Assembly: GCA_049965455.1 (NCBI GenBank)
Contig: JBMFWH010000033.1
Coordinates: 1 to 14,602 of the forward strand
DNA from: JAVRLB01 sp049965455
GTDB lineage: Archaea > Thermoplasmatota > Thermoplasmata > Thermoplasmatales > ARK-15
Direction of reading: 5' to 3'
DNA: 14,602 nt
The translations under genes and the position numbers were made by a program. Below, one piece after another: positions 1 to 7,346 of this stretch. The notes beneath the pieces were generated by a model, which was given only the letters and a program-made list of their open reading frames with translations, was not told the DNA's origin and made no database searches. Position 1 is the first letter of the stretch. The number at the start of each line of letters is the position of its first letter.

Positions 1-189
1 CCAAAATAACTTTCAGGTTATTACAAAAAATATAATCTCTATCTTTTAAATACAGTGAAAATTACGCATAATACTCGTTTTTATGAAAACTTAACTTCAG
101 AATCATGACATATTACAAAATTTAGAAATATTAAAATATAGGTATGTGATAACATCTCACTATGGAAAACCTTAATGTGGTGATAAAAA
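1..189. other. Intergenic region upstream of the DUF1611 gene
   Basis: No gene is supported here. The stretch is strongly AT-rich. A short perfect inverted repeat, AATAAC at 5-10 and GTTATT at 17-22 with a 6-nt loop, lies at the left edge; it has no T-run after it on the + strand, so I do not call it a terminator. The useful signals are the TATA-like box at 131-140 and the GGTGAT Shine-Dalgarno site at 179-184. Confidence 0.5.
131..140 (+). promoter_or_regulatory. TATA-like box for the DUF1611/PP-loop operon
   Basis: TTAAAATATA lies 50-59 nt before the ATG at 190. An archaeal start site about 25 nt downstream of the box would give a leader of roughly 25-30 nt. That leader would contain the GGTGAT Shine-Dalgarno site at 179-184, 5 nt before the ATG. 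The whole region is AT-rich, so the box is an inference. Confidence 0.4.
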
Positions 190-1779
190 ATGGAAGACGA
201 CGGTGATAGTGACGGCCACCCAAAAGAATTTTTAGTGAATAGATCATTTTATAAAAAAATGGTATATGAAGAAATCCAAACTTTTTTAAAAGATCAAAAT
301 GTAAGGAATTTATATAGCTATTTTGACCCTAACTTTATTTTCAGCGATAAAGCAGAGTTTAATGATAATGGATCAAAAGAGACTTTTTTAAGGATAAGCA
401 ATAATAATTTAAGCTATGATTTTTCTTTGCAATATGAGATCAATAAAGAGGAAATTAATGCTATTTTTAGCTTAAGTGCAAATAAAAATAAAGTTACAAA
501 ATCTTTAGGTGCTTTAAAAGCAAATATAAAAACATACAATAAAAAAGATGTATCTGAAACAGGAGTTATGTTTATGAAAAAGTTAGAAGATTTTATGTTA
601 GAGGATACCAAAGTAAAAACTTATAATAGCTCATCTAATTCACAAAGTGATATTAGTAATTTTTCAATTGAAGGTATAACTTATGAAGTAGAAACATACT
701 CTCAAGAGCAAAGTTGGGTGGATTCAAAATTAGAGAAAGCAGTGATATTAGCTGAAGGAGTTTATGATACATCTAACGGTAAAACTGCTCATGGATTAGT
801 TAGGTTTACAAAAAGATATGATATTATAGGGTTAATAGACTCTAAGTTTGCAGGAAAAGATGCCGGGGAAGTACTAGATGGGAAATTTAGAAACATTCCC
901 ATACGCGCGAGCATTAAAGAATTTTTAGATGAGACTCCTGACCTTTTAATTGTAGGGGCTGCTACTGATGGAGGTTTGCTCCCAAAAGAGTACAGACCTT
1001 ACATTATTGAAGCTTTAAAAAATAAAATTGGCATAGTTTCGGGGCTGCATGAATTTTTAAGTGAAGATCCTGAGTTTAAAGAAATTAGTGAGGCTAACAA
1101 TGTCAAGATCACGGATGTCAGAAAGATGTTTTTACATAAATGTGATTTTTTTACAGGCGAAATTGAAAAAGTAAAATCTAAAAAAATTGCAGTATTGGGA
1201 ACTGACAGTGCCGTAGGTAAAAGGACTACATCTGTAATGTTGACAGAAAATTTGAACAGAGCAGGGCACAGTACAATTTTTATAGGAACCGGGCAAACTG
1301 GATGGATGCAGGGAGCAAAATATTGTGCGCTGATAGATTCTATGATCAATGATTTTGTTGCTGGTGGTATTGAAACAGAGGTAGTAAAGGCTTGGAATGA
1401 TAATCACCCAGAGTTTATAATAATTGAAGGGCAGGGGGCCATATTGCATCCAGCATATCCAGGAGGATTCGAAATTATAGCGGCTGGTAGGCCTGACGTG
1501 ATAATATTGCAGCATTCTCCAAAGAGGAAGTACTATGATGGATTTGAGAATTATCCCATCCATGACCTTGATAAATATATAAAAGTGATAGAGCTCTTAT
1601 CTGGGAAAAAGATTGCGGCAATAACACTTAACACTGAAAACATGGCAAAAGATGAAGTAGAGTACTATAAAAAATATTATTTTGAGAAATATGGAATCCC
1701 GGCAATAGCACCTTTATATGAAGGAACAAGTGAACTGGTAAAAATACTGGAAAAAAAGATTAAAAGTGAGAATCAATGA
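190..1779 (+). CDS. DgcN/DUF1611-type P-loop protein with an unrecognised N-terminal extension
   Basis: The C-terminal part, about residues 180-529, looks like the DUF1611 (DgcN) family. It has an N-terminal Rossmann-like half (ILAEGVYDTSNGKTAHG around 187-202) and then a P-loop module with Walker A GTDSAVGKRTT (337-347), GTGQTGWM (366-373) and EGQGAILHPAYPGG (413-426). DgcN itself has been described as a D-glutamate N-acetyltransferase; that this protein has the same reaction is inference. DUF1611 proteins are usually about 330-350 residues, so residues 1 to about 175 are extra and I do not recognise them. The DNA for that extension is about 24% GC (241-660), against about 42% for the P-loop segment (1201-1440). 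The ATG start is supported by GGTGAT 5 nt upstream. The stop overlaps the next start by 4 bp, so the two genes are probably translationally coupled. Confidence 0.8.
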   Translation: MEDDGDSDGHPKEFLVNRSFYKKMVYEEIQTFLKDQNVRNLYSYFDPNFIFSDKAEFNDNGSKETFLRISNNNLSYDFSLQYEINKEEINAIFSLSANKNKVTKSLGALKANIKTYNKKDVSETGVMFMKKLEDFMLEDTKVKTYNSSSNSQSDISNFSIEGITYEVETYSQEQSWVDSKLEKAVILAEGVYDTSNGKTAHGLVRFTKRYDIIGLIDSKFAGKDAGEVLDGKFRNIPIRASIKEFLDETPDLLIVGAATDGGLLPKEYRPYIIEALKNKIGIVSGLHEFLSEDPEFKEISEANNVKITDVRKMFLHKCDFFTGEIEKVKSKKIAVLGTDSAVGKRTTSVMLTENLNRAGHSTIFIGTGQTGWMQGAKYCALIDSMINDFVAGGIETEVVKAWNDNHPEFIIIEGQGAILHPAYPGGFEIIAAGRPDVIILQHSPKRKYYDGFENYPIHDLDKYIKVIELLSGKKIAAITLNTENMAKDEVEYYKKYYFEKYGIPAIAPLYEGTSELVKILEKKIKSENQ

Positions 1780-3194
1780 ATCTAAAATGTTTTGATGAGA
1801 TTTACATCAGCAATCCTACAGTTACTAAAAACAGTATCTCTTCAATATATAAGCTAAAATTGGGGGACAATATAAAAGAGTTCAATCTTGAATTCAGGTA
1901 CTCAGAGCCAATTAATATCGAAAATATTGAAAAATTGGCAAGGATGATCGTTACTATGCCTGTGATAAATTATGGGCTTTTTACGGAATCCATATTTCTA
2001 GATTTTGAGATTGATAAAAATGATTTGAAATATTTATATGATATGCTCGAGATAACAGCTACGGATGTATTTGTAAATAAAATATGCCGTAGAAGAGCTG
2101 ACTTTATAAAAAAAGAGTATCTCCCAAAGCAGGAAGACATCAAAATAGAAAACGCGCATAATAAAGCGAAGATATTTTGCAATATTTCAGTATCAGAAAG
2201 CAATTACAGGGTAGACTTAAACAAAGCAGCAGTTTTATCTTCTGGAGGTAAAGAGAGCTTACTAACCTATGGGTTATTAAAGGAGATTGGGGCAGAGGTA
2301 TACCCGTTATTCTTTAACGAGTCTGGCGGGCATTGGAGAACTGCAATAACAGCTTACAGAGAGTTCAGCAATTTTGAGATAAACACTAAAAAGGTATGGT
2401 CAAATATAGATAGATTTTATCTTTTTATGTTAGATAATATGAAAATAATCCGAAGTGATTATAGATCCATCCGGGCAGATACCTATCCTATTCGCTTGTT
2501 CATATTTGGGCCTTATATCTTTTCTTTTTTACCAATATTATTAAAGCATAATATAGGCAACATTTTACTTGGAAGTGAGTATGATGATCCAAGAGTACCA
2601 GGATTATACGAAAATATACCCCATCGCTATGGAATATATGATCAAAGCGAAGAATTCGATGAGTATATGACTGACTATTTTTCCAAAAAAGGTTTTAATA
2701 TTGTGCAATGGAGTGCAGTGAGGCCTCTATATGGTCTTATAGTTGTAAGAATATTATCTAACAGATACCCTCAATTATTTAAGTTACAGAGATCTTGTCA
2801 TTCTTGCCACATAGAGAATAAGGAGATAATACCTTGCGGGGAATGCACTAAATGTCTTGGAGTATTATCTTTCGTAATTGCGAACGGTAAGGATCCAAGA
2901 ATAATAAACTATAAAAATGAACATCTTCAAAATTTTGAAAAAAATATTAACAATACAAAATTAAGGCTTGATGATGATGAAAGAGAGCACGTATTTTATA
3001 TTTTGAACAAGATGGGTTATCATATTGACGGAGTATCTCATGAACATGTAGAAAAACTGCATTTTGACAATAAAAATTCCAAGTTAAACCACATCCCAGA
3101 GTTATATAGAGACAAATTATTCAAGATATATAAAGAGTATACTAAAGGTGCAGTGTTTTTGGAAAATAACGAGTTCAAAGACTTTATTTTTTAA
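1776..3194 (+). CDS. PP-loop ATPase (adenine nucleotide alpha hydrolase-like) with cysteine cluster
   Basis: A 472-residue protein of the PP-loop (N-type ATP pyrophosphatase) superfamily. The SGGKES loop is at residues 156-161, preceded by a hydrophobic strand (AAVLS) and followed by FFNESGGHW, typical of an uncharacterised PP-loop family. Residues C341, C344, C354, C357 and C360 form CxxC plus CGECxKC, resembling the zinc site of QueC. Such enzymes adenylate a carbonyl or carboxylate substrate; the substrate here is unknown. The first 150 residues, before the loop, form a separate unrecognised domain. The start overlaps the DUF1611 stop (ATGA), so the two probably act in one pathway. It is not QueC itself: QueC is about 220-240 residues and begins with its PP-loop. 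The gene ends in a T-rich tract and overlaps the convergent transporter gene by 11 bp. Confidence 0.8.
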   Translation: MNLKCFDEIYISNPTVTKNSISSIYKLKLGDNIKEFNLEFRYSEPINIENIEKLARMIVTMPVINYGLFTESIFLDFEIDKNDLKYLYDMLEITATDVFVNKICRRRADFIKKEYLPKQEDIKIENAHNKAKIFCNISVSESNYRVDLNKAAVLSSGGKESLLTYGLLKEIGAEVYPLFFNESGGHWRTAITAYREFSNFEINTKKVWSNIDRFYLFMLDNMKIIRSDYRSIRADTYPIRLFIFGPYIFSFLPILLKHNIGNILLGSEYDDPRVPGLYENIPHRYGIYDQSEEFDEYMTDYFSKKGFNIVQWSAVRPLYGLIVVRILSNRYPQLFKLQRSCHSCHIENKEIIPCGECTKCLGVLSFVIANGKDPRIINYKNEHLQNFEKNINNTKLRLDDDEREHVFYILNKMGYHIDGVSHEHVEKLHFDNKNSKLNHIPELYRDKLFKIYKEYTKGAVFLENNEFKDFIF

Positions 3195-4026
3195 CTGCAA
3201 TCAAGATCATACTTGATACAATCATCACTGCGCCAATAATGGATACGATTCCAAGCGTTTCATTTAATAGTATGTAAGAGAACATCATTGCAAAGATAGG
3301 CTCTGAAGTCAAAAATATAGATGTCTCTGCTGAAGACAGATATTTTTGGGCATTTGTTTGTATATATATTGCAATTGCAGTGGCAACTATGGCTGTAAAT
3401 ACAAGCGCAAAAACGAAGTCGAAATTTAATATGATCTTAAAATTAAACGGTGTTAAAAAAGAGCTTAATATCGCAACTAGAAATATCTGATAAAAAGTTA
3501 TGGGTATAGGGTCTTTAAACCTGACATATTTATCGATCAGTACTACCTGAAAAGCATATGAAATCGCCGAAAAAATGGTTAGAATGTCCCCAAAATTTAG
3601 AGAGTGTGTACTATAATAGCCGGTAAGTAATATCAGGCCTGCAAGTGCCATTACAATGGATACTATAACATATATGTTGATCTTCTCTTTTAACATGAAA
3701 AATGCAAGAATGGGTGCAACAATAACATATAACCCTGTTATAAGTCCGGAATGTGAAGCAGTAGTGTAAAGCAAGCCAACAGTTTGAAAATAATACCCAA
3801 AAAACAGGGAGATACCAATTATTAGCCCGAACATAACAGTTTCTCTTGACACTTTTATTATTTTTGATCTAAATATTATAAAAAATATGGCAGATCCAAT
3901 AATAAATCTTAAACTCAAAAATATATATGGTGAAGAGTAGTTTAAAGCTATTTTTACGATAGGGAAAGTACTTCCCCATATTATACCATCTAATATCAAA
4001 AGTAAATAAGCGATAATCTTCTTCAT
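3184..4026 (-). CDS. EamA/DMT-superfamily membrane transporter
   Basis: A 280-residue, highly hydrophobic protein with about ten predicted transmembrane segments arranged as two EamA repeats. The first begins LLILDGIIWGSTFPIVK and the second near LNFGDILTIFSAISYAF. Both the W-G-S/T-x-F-P motif and the closing basic tail are typical of drug/metabolite transporters (EamA, RhaT, YdcZ relatives), which export or import small metabolites. The substrate cannot be read from the sequence. It is expected in the cytoplasmic membrane. The ATG start sits about 29 nt after a TATA-like box (4051-4060), with no Shine-Dalgarno site, so the message is probably leaderless. The 3' end overlaps the PP-loop gene by 11 bp in convergent orientation. 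It is separated from ksgA by the repeat element at 4083-4246. Confidence 0.85.
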   Translation of the reverse strand: MKKIIAYLLLILDGIIWGSTFPIVKIALNYSSPYIFLSLRFIIGSAIFFIIFRSKIIKVSRETVMFGLIIGISLFFGYYFQTVGLLYTTASHSGLITGLYVIVAPILAFFMLKEKINIYVIVSIVMALAGLILLTGYYSTHSLNFGDILTIFSAISYAFQVVLIDKYVRFKDPIPITFYQIFLVAILSSFLTPFNFKIILNFDFVFALVFTAIVATAIAIYIQTNAQKYLSSAETSIFLTSEPIFAMMFSYILLNETLGIVSIIGAVMIVSSMILIAVKK

Positions 4027-4050
4027 TTAATCGGGCAATATCTACAAAGT

Positions 4051-4060
4051 TAATTAAATT
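4051..4060 (-). promoter_or_regulatory. TATA-like box for the EamA transporter
   Basis: Read on the - strand this is AATTTAATTA, centred about 29 nt before the ATG at 4026. A start site near the ATG would give a leaderless transcript. The sequence just upstream, TTTCAAAAA, could serve as a BRE. Confidence 0.4.
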
Positions 4061-4082
4061 TTTTGAAATGAAAATATGGAGC

Positions 4083-4246
4083 TCTCAATTCTTTGTTGAT
4101 TTAACTTTATAAACTTAATTTTCCATAATTTTTTGTGCACTACTTTTAATATATTATTTTGATAAATATTCAAATTATGTGATCCAGTAAAACCTTTGAA
4201 CACTGGCAAAATGAACTGATAATTTTAAATCAACGAAGCGGTGACA
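4083..4246. repeat. MITE-like dispersed repeat, copy A
   Basis: Bounded by inverted repeats: CTTTGTTGATTTAA at 4091-4104 pairs with TTAAATCAACGAAG at 4225-4238, with one mismatch that would be a G-U pair in RNA. The block 4164-4246 aligns without gaps to 11430-11512, with about 58 of 83 bases identical. The match includes exact blocks AAATATTCAAATT, CAAAATGAA and ATCAACGAAG. No reading frame runs through the interior. The right arm overlaps the 3' end of ksgA. The left end is less well preserved (CTCTCAATTCTTTGTTGA), so the outer boundary is approximate. A structured RNA or shared regulatory site is an alternative to a transposable element. Confidence 0.6.
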
Positions 4247-4979
4247 TAGTCGAAAAAATATAGTCTGATATCTCAATGATTTCTGCAGGGCTGAGAGACT
4301 CAACCCTTCTGTCTGCATATGGAATATCCTTAATGCTCAATATATTTCTTATCATTTTTCTTCTCTGCGAAAATAATAATCTAGTCACCTCGAAAAATGT
4401 ATCTTCGTCAGCTGCATTTATAACCTTATGCGGAACGATATCTATTAATGCGGAATCTACATTTGGAACAGGCCTAAAACAAGAACGTGAAACCTGAGCC
4501 AGGATCTTAGTGACACCAAAATAATAGGCATTAACCGAAAGCCGGGAATAGTTTTCTGTGCCCGGCAAAGCCACTAACCGCAAAGCAAATTCTTTCTGCA
4601 CAAGCAAGATCGCTTTTCTAAAGCGGTACTTAAAAAATTTGAACAGCAATGGTGAAGATATCTGGTATGGTATATTGGAAACAATCTTATCAAAATACGG
4701 GAAATCAATTTTCAAAGCATCTCCTTCAATTAATATCAATTTACTAGTTTCGATCTCATCCTTGAACTTATCTCTTAATATACACGCTAATTTATGGGAG
4801 TACTCGACACTGATTACCTGTTTTGCATATTTTAGCAGTTTTTCAGTCAAGTTTCCCGTGCCTGCACCGATCTCCAAGATTATTTCATCATCTTTTATGT
4901 CTGCATATTTACAAATGTTTTCGACTATATTCTTGTCAATTAAAAATACCTGCCCAAACTTCTTATCTAATCTGATCAT
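4230..4979 (-). CDS. ksgA: KsgA/Dim1 rRNA adenine dimethyltransferase
   Basis: This 249-residue SAM-dependent enzyme dimethylates the two adjacent adenines of the small-subunit rRNA 3' terminal hairpin during ribosome maturation. Visible motifs in order: start KKFGQVFLIDKN, SAM-binding LEIGAGTGNLT (35-45), acidic E59 at the end of the next strand, GDAL (86-89), catalytic NIPY (102-105) and the family motif FRPVPNVDSAL (168-178). Length matches the archaeal family. The ATG overlaps the DUF655 stop by 4 bp, as is common for this conserved archaeal gene pair. The last codons and the stop lie inside the right arm of repeat copy A, so the native C-terminus may have been replaced by the element. 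It is the last gene of the six-gene run, and I see no clear oligo-T terminator behind it. Confidence 0.96.
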   Translation of the reverse strand: MIRLDKKFGQVFLIDKNIVENICKYADIKDDEIILEIGAGTGNLTEKLLKYAKQVISVEYSHKLACILRDKFKDEIETSKLILIEGDALKIDFPYFDKIVSNIPYQISSPLLFKFFKYRFRKAILLVQKEFALRLVALPGTENYSRLSVNAYYFGVTKILAQVSRSCFRPVPNVDSALIDIVPHKVINAADEDTFFEVTRLLFSQRRKMIRNILSIKDIPYADRRVESLSPAEIIEISDYIFSTMSPLR

Positions 4980-5524
4980 TTTGCTACAAATATCTTGTAT
5001 TTTATATCTCTCTGTTCCAATTCCTGCATAATCCTTTTTGTTATAAGTTTTTCGGGGTGATGGATTGTTTTTACACGGTTTTCAAGATCACTGAACGTCT
5101 TGAATTTTTCTTTTTCGCGTTCTTCAATTATGGACCACATTGTTTTCTTCCCCAATCCTGGCAACAGCTCAAGCATGTGATATCTAGTTGTTATTGGGCC
5201 TGCAGTATTGAAAAAATTAATAAATTTTGACTCTTGAGATTTTACAATATCTTCAATAACGAACTCTGTTTCTCCCTTGGCAGCATTAGTCAGTTCTTCA
5301 AAGGCAATACGCCGTTTTACATGCTCTATTTTGTCTCTTTTTTCAAGATCTTTGCCTATATACACTCTTTCGCCAACTCTTAACGTAACATTCATTTTTG
5401 GGATAAGTTCAAACAGCTTGAACTCATCTTCACCTATAGCCAGCGCTAAAGGAGTTCTTTTAAAAGCGCGCTCTTCTATTCTACCTTGTGGTAAATAATC
5501 TAATATAAAAACATAATCTTCCAA
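4976..5524 (-). CDS. DUF655 predicted RNA-binding protein
   Basis: A 182-residue member of the archaeal DUF655 family (predicted OB-fold nucleic-acid-binding protein), characteristically placed between rpoF and ksgA. The N-terminal half (MEDYVFILDYLPQGR, then VGERVYIGK around 51-59) fits a small beta-barrel. The C-terminal half contains a helix-hairpin-helix-like stretch, LELLPGLGKKTMWSIIEERE. Its molecular role is not established; context suggests ribosome or rRNA work alongside KsgA. The start is TTG: a GGGTGA Shine-Dalgarno site lies exactly 6 nt before it, and the family's conserved N-terminus begins right there, so no ATG start is plausible. It follows rpoF by 21 nt. Confidence 0.9.
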   Translation of the reverse strand: MEDYVFILDYLPQGRIEERAFKRTPLALAIGEDEFKLFELIPKMNVTLRVGERVYIGKDLEKRDKIEHVKRRIAFEELTNAAKGETEFVIEDIVKSQESKFINFFNTAGPITTRYHMLELLPGLGKKTMWSIIEEREKEKFKTFSDLENRVKTIHHPEKLITKRIMQELEQRDIKYKIFVAK

Positions 5525-5527
5525 AAA

Positions 5528-5538
5528 TGTTCACCCTT
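5528..5538 (-). promoter_or_regulatory. Shine-Dalgarno site deciding the TTG start of the DUF655 gene
   Basis: On the - strand this reads AAAGGGTGAAC. The GGGTGA core complements the 3' end of archaeal 16S rRNA and is 6 nt before TTG at 5524. It sits in the 21-nt gap between rpoF and the DUF655 gene. Confidence 0.6.
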
Positions 5539-5545
5539 TCAACTT

Positions 5546-5860
5546 TTATATTTTTTCGAAGATATCTAAAATTTTTTTAATGTCATCTAGCGGGACAACA
5601 ATATTATCCTTTTGGAAGATAGCTCTGATTTCTTCATAGTTTTTTGGTACAATATCGATTAGTTTAGTTGCATATTTTTCATCTATAAAATCCAGTTTTA
5701 GAAGTTCTTCTCTGAGTCTTTTAAGTTTTTTTAACGGAACTTTAGAAAAGTCTTCTGCATATTTTAGAGTATTTTTCTGTAAATTATTTAGTTCATTAGC
5801 TTTATTTATTTCTTGCAGAATCTCTTTTACTTCCGGAATAGAAACATACCTCTTTTTCAT
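5546..5860 (-). CDS. rpoF: DNA-directed RNA polymerase subunit Rpo4 (F)
   Basis: A 104-residue protein matching the archaeal Rpo4/Rpb4 family in length and pattern: an N-terminal YVSIPEVKEIL segment, a lysine/leucine-rich helical middle (KVPLKKLKRLREELLKLDFI) and a C-terminal HRDC-like helical end (IVPKNYEEIRAIF...). Rpo4 pairs with Rpo7 to form the stalk of RNA polymerase, which helps open the promoter and contacts emerging RNA. The ATG overlaps the rpl21e stop by 4 bp. It has a strong Shine-Dalgarno site, GAGGTG, 5 nt upstream. The order rpl21e-rpoF-DUF655-ksgA is widely conserved in Euryarchaeota. Confidence 0.94.
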   Translation of the reverse strand: MKKRYVSIPEVKEILQEINKANELNNLQKNTLKYAEDFSKVPLKKLKRLREELLKLDFIDEKYATKLIDIVPKNYEEIRAIFQKDNIVVPLDDIKKILDIFEKI

Positions 5861-6159
5861 TTAGGCACCTCATGTCTCCTTAGATGCTCAGAATTTGCAA
5901 TAATAACTTTCTTCTTGTTGCCATCAGAAACCTCTACTAAGTATGCGTTGCCTTGAGTACCTATAACTTTACCTATTTTGCCGTGAAATCTATGAAATGG
6001 CATGCCTTTATGTAAGCTAGAGTCTATATCAATTGCTACTCTATCATCTACCTTAAAGTTCTGGAAATATCTTGTTAGAGGTACCATATTTCCATCCTTT
6101 CTGTTCTTTCTAAGCTTCTGTCTCGATTTTGATCTTGGTCCATGTGACATTTTACTCAT
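5857..6159 (-). CDS. rpl21e: 50S ribosomal protein eL21
   Basis: A 100-residue basic protein of the archaeal/eukaryotic eL21 family, a component of the large ribosomal subunit. Family features include the basic N-terminus SHGPRSKSRQKLRK, the phrase GMPFHRFHGKIGKVIGTQG in the SH3-like barrel, and a C-terminal SEHLRRHEVPK. Two Met codons lie close together (M1 and M4). GGAGG about 9 nt before the first supports M1, although MSHGPRSKSR would match the usual family start at M4. The gene begins inside the last codons of pus10 (8-bp overlap) and ends in a 4-bp overlap with rpoF. Confidence 0.95.
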   Translation of the reverse strand: MSKMSHGPRSKSRQKLRKNRKDGNMVPLTRYFQNFKVDDRVAIDIDSSLHKGMPFHRFHGKIGKVIGTQGNAYLVEVSDGNKKKVIIANSEHLRRHEVPK

Positions 6160-7342
6160 TGTTCAAATCCTCCAAATCATGTACAGCTATTACATCCAAA
6201 CTTAGTATTTCTACTTTTTGGTTTATAATTTCTGCAAAACTAGGAATAGTTCTGCCATTATCTCCATGAATCAGTTCTTTGACATATAGTCCTGCATCAG
6301 TTTCCAGCATAATTGTTAGGATATTGTCTGCATATTTTTCCAGTATTGCTTTATGCACACTTCTCTCTCTAACTAAATCTGACCTACGATGCAAAACCCT
6401 GAATGGAGTTCTTTGATATATAACTTTTCCTTCTAATTCTTTAACATATTTTTCTAATATGTTATATGGTAACTCCTTTTCAATTCTGACATTTACCCTA
6501 TACGTTTTTCTTGATTTCGTGCCTTTAATATCACGGACCTCCTTTCTGCTAGACAACTTTAGCTCTTCTACTTCTATCTTCCCCCCCGCATGCTGATTTA
6601 TCTGGTTTTCTAACTCTTGCATATCAACATGTCTCTTCTTCGGTGATTTTAGTTCTAATATAAATGGCCTGCCAGTGCCAAGCATTAATACGTCTGCATC
6701 TTCCCTTCCCATTCCATGCAAAACATAATCTTCAGCCGCAAAAAAATCCTTTGATATTCTACCAATATAATCTTCTACAGTAAATGAATCTTCAAAATTC
6801 TGGTGCGTCTGGAAGATGCCTCTCTGAAATTTTTTATATTTACCTCTAATGAATACCGGATTTGAGAATATCTTGATTGAATCGTACATGGTATCCACCA
6901 GAACTACAATGTTCGGATTAAGTAGATCCACCCCTTTATTTAATATTATGGAAAGTCTCTTCCCTATTTCTCTGTTTAATTCACTGGTTATTTCTTCCCC
7001 ATTGTTTCCATATCTTTCCTGTATTATTTTCTCTTTTGCAATTATGTCTGAATCTACTTTACTGCCTACTAAGAATGTATCAAAATCGAATTCTTTAAGA
7101 TATTTTAAGGCCAAGCTCACATATTTATCTATATTGTTAAATATGCCGGAACACAATGCGCATTTTTCCGGGATAGTTTCATTATAATCTACATTTTTGG
7201 ATAGCGCGTAATATATCCTGATAGCCCTGCCTCTTTCTGCATTAGAAAGCCCGTGCGATAGCTTTCCATAAATTCTGCCAAGACAGTTATCACACAAGCT
7301 TAAAAGTTCTTTATCAATTTCTACCATAATGCTACAATTCAT
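6152..7342 (-). CDS. pus10: tRNA pseudouridine synthase Pus10
   Basis: A 396-residue archaeal Pus10, which isomerises uridines 54 and 55 in the T-loop of tRNA. The N-terminal THUMP-related zinc domain has C17, C20, C61 and C64 as two CxxC pairs. The catalytic motif GREDADVLMLGTGRPF starts at 212, and D215 is the likely catalytic aspartate. Downstream, TPFRVLHRRSDLVRER and a C-terminal KELIHGDNGRT(x)PS motif match the family. The first ATG (7342) has GGAG only 1 nt upstream, too close for normal use; M6 is about 16 nt from it. Translation may therefore rely on coupling to the preceding gene, which ends only 4 nt before. Placement directly before rpl21e fits an RNA/translation operon. Confidence 0.93.
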   Translation of the reverse strand: MNCSIMVEIDKELLSLCDNCLGRIYGKLSHGLSNAERGRAIRIYYALSKNVDYNETIPEKCALCSGIFNNIDKYVSLALKYLKEFDFDTFLVGSKVDSDIIAKEKIIQERYGNNGEEITSELNREIGKRLSIILNKGVDLLNPNIVVLVDTMYDSIKIFSNPVFIRGKYKKFQRGIFQTHQNFEDSFTVEDYIGRISKDFFAAEDYVLHGMGREDADVLMLGTGRPFILELKSPKKRHVDMQELENQINQHAGGKIEVEELKLSSRKEVRDIKGTKSRKTYRVNVRIEKELPYNILEKYVKELEGKVIYQRTPFRVLHRRSDLVRERSVHKAILEKYADNILTIMLETDAGLYVKELIHGDNGRTIPSFAEIINQKVEILSLDVIAVHDLEDLNNE

Positions 7343-7346
7343 TCTC

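Noticed and set aside
5..22. Small hairpin AATAAC/GTTATT at the left edge as a terminator of an upstream gene
   Set aside because: There is no T-run on its 3' side in the + direction and no upstream gene is visible, so a terminator call is unsupported.
1132..1563. A 143-codon open frame on the - strand within the DUF1611 gene
   Set aside because: It lies entirely opposite the conserved P-loop domain, and its translation has no family pattern. It is an antisense shadow.
4027..4229. C/D-box guide RNA in the ksgA-eamA gap, because of GTGATCC and CTGA
   Set aside because: The C-box is incomplete, and the CTGA is not conserved in the related copy at 11430-11512, where the aligned bases read ATAA.
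4558..5031. A 157-codon + strand frame opposite ksgA
   Set aside because: It is antisense to the clearly conserved KsgA motifs and has no recognisable domain.
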